Source: Sclerodactyla briareus (lineage: Eukaryota > Echinodermata > Holothuroidea > Dendrochirotida > Sclerodactylidae). Taken from it: a DNA stretch of 64,000 nucleotides. The first letter of the stretch is position 1. Each line of letters opens with the position of its first letter. A program made the translations under genes and the position numbers. Under the pieces are notes generated by a model. It had not been told where the DNA came from. It saw only the letters and a list, made by a program, of their open reading frames with translations, and searched no databases. This document shows, piece by piece, positions 60,065 through 64,000 of this stretch. The stretch lies in assembly GCA_026419785.1 (NCBI GenBank), contig JAODTK010005772.1, forward strand, positions 62,001-126,000, given 5' to 3'.

Positions 60065-60474
60065 TAGGGCTCGGACAAATGCGCGATTTTGAGGACGAAA
60101 AAAACGCATTGCACTTAGAAGAAAACGCAAAAAAAAGCGAGATCCTAATCGCAAAAAAAAACGCGATCGTATTTGTAAGAATTATCATGGCAAAACTGGC
60201 CGCCAATCAGGTCAATTGTTTGCTAAACTATGTGATAAAGAACATGAAAGAAATAATACTCTTTTAAGTTGTTCTAGCAGAACAAATAATTAGTACCAAC
60301 AACAATTACTGCTTTTGATAGCCCATCCTCTGACTTATTCAACCAACACCAATTTCGTTCGTTTTAGATTTTTTTTTTTTAAAAACCCCAAATTTACCAA
60401 AAAAACGCAATGATTCGCAAAAAAAGCGCATTTTGCGCCGCAAAAACCGCGATCGCGCATTTGTCCGAGCCCTA
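60065..60474. mobile_element. 410-bp MITE (hAT-like) with AAAAACGC subterminal repeats
   Basis: Left TAGGGCTCGGACAAATGCGC (60065-60084) is repeated inverted at the right end (60455-60474), and the match continues to GCGCGAT. Inside both arms are repeated GCAAAAAAACGC-type blocks (60096-60165 and 60397-60450), inverted relative to each other. The interior is AT-rich and non-coding. Flanks give only an imperfect 8-bp candidate duplication (ACCTAGCT / ACCTATAC), so hAT assignment is likely but not proven. The 62-codon frame at 60079-60267 is a by-product. Confidence 0.75.
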
Positions 60475-60664
60475 CCTATACCTGCACTGTCATGAATACC
60501 TGCATGAATTGCGGACACCGTCTAACTTCTCCATCGAATGTCACCATAGCAACACGGGAATGGAATAGTTTGTTTCAGGGAAGTAACGATGAAAGGAATC
60601 GTTACCCCTGGAATCATTTAACCTGCAAAATCAGGTACATATTCAACGGGGCGCTTTCCCCCCG

Positions 60665-60680
60665 CCCCCCCCCCCCCCCC
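60665..60680 (+). repeat. Poly-C run
   Basis: 16 consecutive C immediately before the polypurine tract. Confidence 0.9.
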
Positions 60681-60683
60681 ACC

Positions 60684-60878
60684 GGTAAGAGAAGGAGGAA
60701 AAAGAAAAAGGGGGAACAAAGGAAGACGGGAGGAGGGGAAAGGGGAGAGAGAAAAGAGAGGAGAGGGAAGAGGGGAGAAGAAGAAGAAAGAGAGTAGTAA
60801 GAAGGGAAAGGGGAAGAGGTAGTGAGAAAGAGGGGAAAAGTGGGGAAATATAAGAGAAACCAAGAAAGTGGAAGGAGA
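60684..60878 (+). repeat. Polypurine tract, about 195 bp
   Basis: Almost exclusively A and G on the plus strand (GGAAGA/GAGAGG/AAGGGG mixtures) with very few pyrimidines. All overlapping frames are low complexity. Confidence 0.85.
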
Positions 60879-61700
60879 CGTCGGCCATGGTAAATCATAT
60901 AGGCCTACGCAAATGAATCATGTCGAAGATTGCTCTCACAATTTTAGCACTAGCCTCCGTCCCCTCCACTCCGCCCCTGCATCTATAATCTATCAACTGA
61001 TATTTATATAGGACTAGCATATAATGCCTGCTAAAAGCGTCCTCCCGCTCCCCCCCCCCCCCCTCGCTTGTCCAATCAGTGTTACATCATCAGCTCCAGC
61101 ATCTCGGATGATAGCATTTTGGATGGAGGCCGGAATCACCCCTCCACCTACTACAGGCGTATCTGTAGAATATATAGGTCATGGGGATCATAGTGATTCT
61201 GGTGGATCCGCCACATACCCGCTATAAGGCATGAGTGGAATTCAATTTCGGCATAAATTAATGTTCACATCCTATGTCGGAAGATGGAACAACCAGGAAC
61301 ATAATCTGTTTATATATGAGAGCAGCCGATCCTGTAGAATCAGCTGAAATACTTGAAATAACACAAATTTACCTTACCATCACAGCGCCGCTAATAAGAA
61401 AAAGCCTGGTACGCCACTGGATTCAATTTTCAAGTTCGTACCGAAAGTACCATTTCCTGCGATCTGAGTGACCTATTTCTCTCAAAACTCTCTCAAAGAT
61501 CCATGCCAACTTATGGTTGGGCTCCGTTAGATACCCGGCAAAATCACCCCCACATTTCAAAACGGGTTAACATAATTTCACATATTGTCACTAATTGCTT
61601 CCGCTTGGATAGTCGGGTGCAGTCCCAACTCGTCCCCCCCCCATTTTCGAAACGGATCGACCCCCATGATCGTGCATTCAGGTGCCTGTGAGAGGGGAAA
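60879..61700. other. Unannotated sequence
   Basis: No gene. C-runs at about 61052 and 61637. Confidence 0.4.
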
Positions 61701-61705
61701 ACGTC

Positions 61706-61745
61706 AGAGAGAGAGAGAGAGAGGGGGGGGGGGGGTGGGGCGGGG
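61706..61745 (+). repeat. GA microsatellite followed by G-run
   Basis: (GA)n at 61708-61722 followed by an 11-base G-run and GGGG-rich sequence. Confidence 0.85.
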
Positions 61746-61945
61746 TTTGACTACAGTACTCCAAAATTCTCTGCACAATTCAACGCCGCAGCGAGGGGGA
61801 GACAGGTCGGTTGCGAAAAAACCTATGCTCATAATATCAGTGCCAGCTGGGAGTTGTTTAGGTCGGGCAAACATGAATGGTATGCATGGGCGAGGAATGA
61901 ATGCTATCGATCGTATAGCGTTGGCTTATGTGTGTGTGTTGGTGG

Positions 61946-62027
61946 GTGTGTGCGGTGTGCGGTGTGCGGTGTGCGGTGTGCGGTGTGCGGTGTGAGTTGT
62001 GTGTGGTGTGTGTGTGTGTGTGTGTGT

Positions 62028-62060
<33 letters not shown>

Positions 62061-62066
62061 CGTGTG

Positions 62067-62104
<38 letters not shown>

Positions 62105-62111
62105 GTGTGTG
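61946..62111 (+). repeat. (GTGTGCG)n minisatellite joined to (GT)n
   Basis: About seven 7-bp GTGTGCG units (61946-61994) followed by a GT microsatellite with GC interruptions (62004-62111). The overlapping long frames are Val/Cys or His/Thr repeats and are not genes. Confidence 0.9.
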
Positions 62112-62238
62112 AAGAAGGTACACCCAGGCCTCACATTCAAATTCAACATATTCCAGTCTAGATGCATAGATTTTCGTTTTAGTGTCATTCCACCACGAGC
62201 AGGCACTTGTTCATCATTCTTATAGCGTATTTGTTTGA

Positions 62239-62628
62239 ATCATAAGTCTTATTGCGTATCGACTATAAGGTTCTCATCATTGCATTCCGTGGTATAAAAG
62301 CTCAGAAAACTGGTACTCCAGCCTATTTACATAAGTTGCTACACAGAGTCAACGCAGACCTGTTCGCTCCCATCTTCAATATCAACTTCAGGTCCCCAGG
62401 TCTTGAACAAAACCATATGGTGACCGCAGCTTTATAAACTATATGTCCCCCTCCTATAGAATTTCCTTCCTGTTGATTTGAGGTCTCTTGACTCAATTGA
62501 TCATTCAACGTCGTTTGAAACTCCCCCCCCCCCCCCAATCCTAATGTTTCCACTGCCTCTCAAGCACCGTAAGCCGCATTGAACATTGAACGAAGCACGA
62601 TAGTACAGGATAGAGACAATCTTTAACT
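62239..62628 (+). mobile_element. L2-like LINE, C-terminal end and 3' UTR
   Basis: Starts abruptly with RIDYKVLIIAFRGIKAQ (62255-62310), the conserved region after the RT of L2/CR1-type LINEs, then PAYLHKLLHRVNADL, and in another frame PVDLRSLDSIDH (about 62472-62510), the usual LP-DLR wording near the ORF end. A 13-base C-run follows and then a 3'-UTR-like 'aagccgcattgaac' and 'gtacaggatagagac'. About 390 bp, 5'-truncated. It lies directly upstream of a second copy of the same type in the same orientation. Confidence 0.75.
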
Positions 62629-62639
62629 CATGTTTCAAC

Positions 62640-63800
62640 TGTTCAAACAACACTCGTAATTGTTTCAACGCCCGTAATGTCGATGAACAAGCCGATGCAT
62701 CACCACCTGTAAGGTCAACGATCGAAAGATTCGAACATACCAGTGAAGGTGAGGTGACTTCACTCTTTCTGGAATCACTATCGAAATCTTGCAGTCTCGA
62801 CCCCATTCCAACCTGGCTGCGATCAAGTTGTGTGTGGACAAGCTGCTGCCTCTAATAACATCTGTCATAAACGCATCCCTTTCCGAGAACAAGGTCCCTG
62901 ATAAAGACTGCTCCTGTTATACCTCTTCTGAGGACACCTGGTCTGGGCTCCGACAACCTCAACCATAGACCCATCTCTAACTTACCATTCGTGATAAAAT
63001 TGCTGGAGAAAGTCGTCGATGTACGCTTGGAGCAGCAACAGTAACGGCCTCCGTGAACCGCTGCAGTTGGCCTATCGAAAGGCGCATTCCATGATGCCCT
63101 TCCTTGATGTACCTACGAAGGTCGGAATTAAGCTGTCACCATTGGACATTCCCACTCCGACCCTACGGAAGTGAAGCAGGGTGTCCCTCAGGGCTCCGTG
63201 TTGGGTCCCAAGCTCTTCACACTGTACACTGCACCACTTGGAGGTATTATTCGCATACACAACCTGCAATACCATTTTAAGCAGACGGCACCCGATTATA
63301 TGTGTCCTCCAACCCCCGCGACCAGCGTTGTTTGGGTGATATTGAGAAATGGATGGTTCTTAATATACTGAAGTTGAACACTGACAAAATCGAAGCAGAT
63401 ATATTCGCTTCCAGAATAATGCAGAGATTATCAACAACATCTCTACCTCTACAACAACTCTACCTATTGGGGACTCAGTAAACACACTGACGTCAGCAGC
63501 CAAAAGTTTTGGCGTGTCATTTGACACAACCCTCAGCATGGCCCAGCAGGTCAACAACATCTGCCGATCTGGATACGCCAGCCTGGCAGCCTCCGTAACA
63601 TTAACCGGATACGCCCACTCTTGACCACTGGTGCTATACTAAGCATTAGTCACTGGCATATCACCTCCCCCCGCTTGAACTATTGCAATTCCTTGCTCGT
63701 CGGCAAGACACAAGCTGATTACATGGATTGAGGACGGTTCCATTCATCACAGCCTTGCATTTAGGGACAACTGAGAACGTCCAGCGACTGTTTTTAGGTC
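62640..63800 (+). mobile_element. L2-like LINE, decayed reverse transcriptase region
   Basis: Plus-strand translation across frames: ERFEHTSEGEV and SCSLDPIPTWL (62720-62815), DKLLPLITSVINASLSENKVPD (62836-62901), PLLRTPGLGSDN, HRPISNLPFVIKLLEKVVD (62965-63022), AYRKAHS (about 63074), then [19 protein letters not shown] (63174-63230), a broken YADDTQLY site (about 63280-63300), an IEKWMVLN block, GVSFDTTLSMAQQVNNIC (63512-63565) and LNYCNSLLVGKTQAD (63674-63718). About 70 residues around the first catalytic aspartate (A-FDTVDH) are missing between about 63090 and 63140, a deletion beyond simple frameshifts. The family is L2 or a close CR1 relative; no endonuclease is present. Confidence 0.85.
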
Positions 63801-64000
63801 TTAATAAGACGTGAGATTATGTCATGATCCAATTTTCGGTCAGTCGCAGTCTAATTCCGTTCATTAATGGGGAAATGCGGTCTCCGACGACAGAGTTGCT
63901 GATGAAATTATGAGGCAACATTTTGGCATTTCAATATTTTAATTTATCTAAAAAAACTAAGCCACCTGATTCCACAGAACATGCTACACGGAAAGTTTCA
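63801..64000. other. Unannotated sequence at window edge
   Basis: The LINE may continue past 63800 but I could not read it. Nothing else recognised. Confidence 0.35.

Noticed and set aside
60614-60898. Ser/Phe/Pro-rich frames and a Lys/Glu/Arg-rich frame
   Set aside because: They are translations of the polypurine tract in several frames; no unique coding signal.
61854-62225. Cys/Val-rich frames resembling small secreted cysteine-rich proteins
   Set aside because: They are translations of GTGTGCG and GT repeats.

Overview
This window reads as repeat-dense, gene-poor nuclear DNA of an animal, most likely a marine invertebrate; an invertebrate deuterostome such as an echinoderm is my best guess. 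The basis is eukaryotic retroelement content (APE-type LINEs of the CR1/L2/Jockey group, a Penelope-like fragment with a GIY-YIG-type region, tRNA-derived SINEs), hAT-type MITEs, many long degenerate minisatellites and abundant CA/GT, GATA and poly-C tracts. I found no host protein-coding gene I could defend. All long open frames are short, lack domain logic, or lie over repeats, and several are antisense shadows of decayed LINEs. No rRNA, no intact tRNA gene, no CRISPR array and no recognisable LTR or virus-like element was seen.

Layout, left to right. 1-8.8 kb: fragments of a dispersed element (family A), short two-copy tandem repeats, a GGGCCC-rich array (family D) and a GATA microsatellite. 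8.8-11.9 kb: a near full-length family A copy ending exactly where a decayed LINE (minus strand, endonuclease plus reverse transcriptase) begins. 12-28 kb: family A arrays, a tRNA-like piece, a hairpin-bounded repeat, two family B elements and a 58-bp minisatellite, between long stretches with nothing recognisable. 28.8-37.1 kb: a second LINE piece, a 1.1-kb inverted-repeat element, a hairpin-headed composite array and a roughly 105-bp satellite. 38.6-48.3 kb: further A, B, D and E repeats. 49.7-57.9 kb: a GC-rich MITE, a 50-base poly-C run, a SINE, a foldback element inserted in a family B unit, a Penelope-like fragment, a second SINE and a hAT MITE with a perfect 8-bp target duplication. 59-64 kb: poly-C/CCA, a second MITE, a polypurine tract, a GT array, and two LINE pieces of one L2-like family head to tail.

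The most interesting pattern is a set of dispersed elements (families A, B and possibly the 32.3-34.7 kb element) that share an architecture: conserved outer sequence, an internal minisatellite of GACCT-rich units, and, in A and B, a CA microsatellite followed by a short palindrome at one end. This resembles the pearl/HINE (Helitron- or Helentron-associated) elements known from bivalves and insects. The internal units of family B carry nuclear-receptor-like DR1 sites. These are inferences from one window and need a genome-wide comparison.
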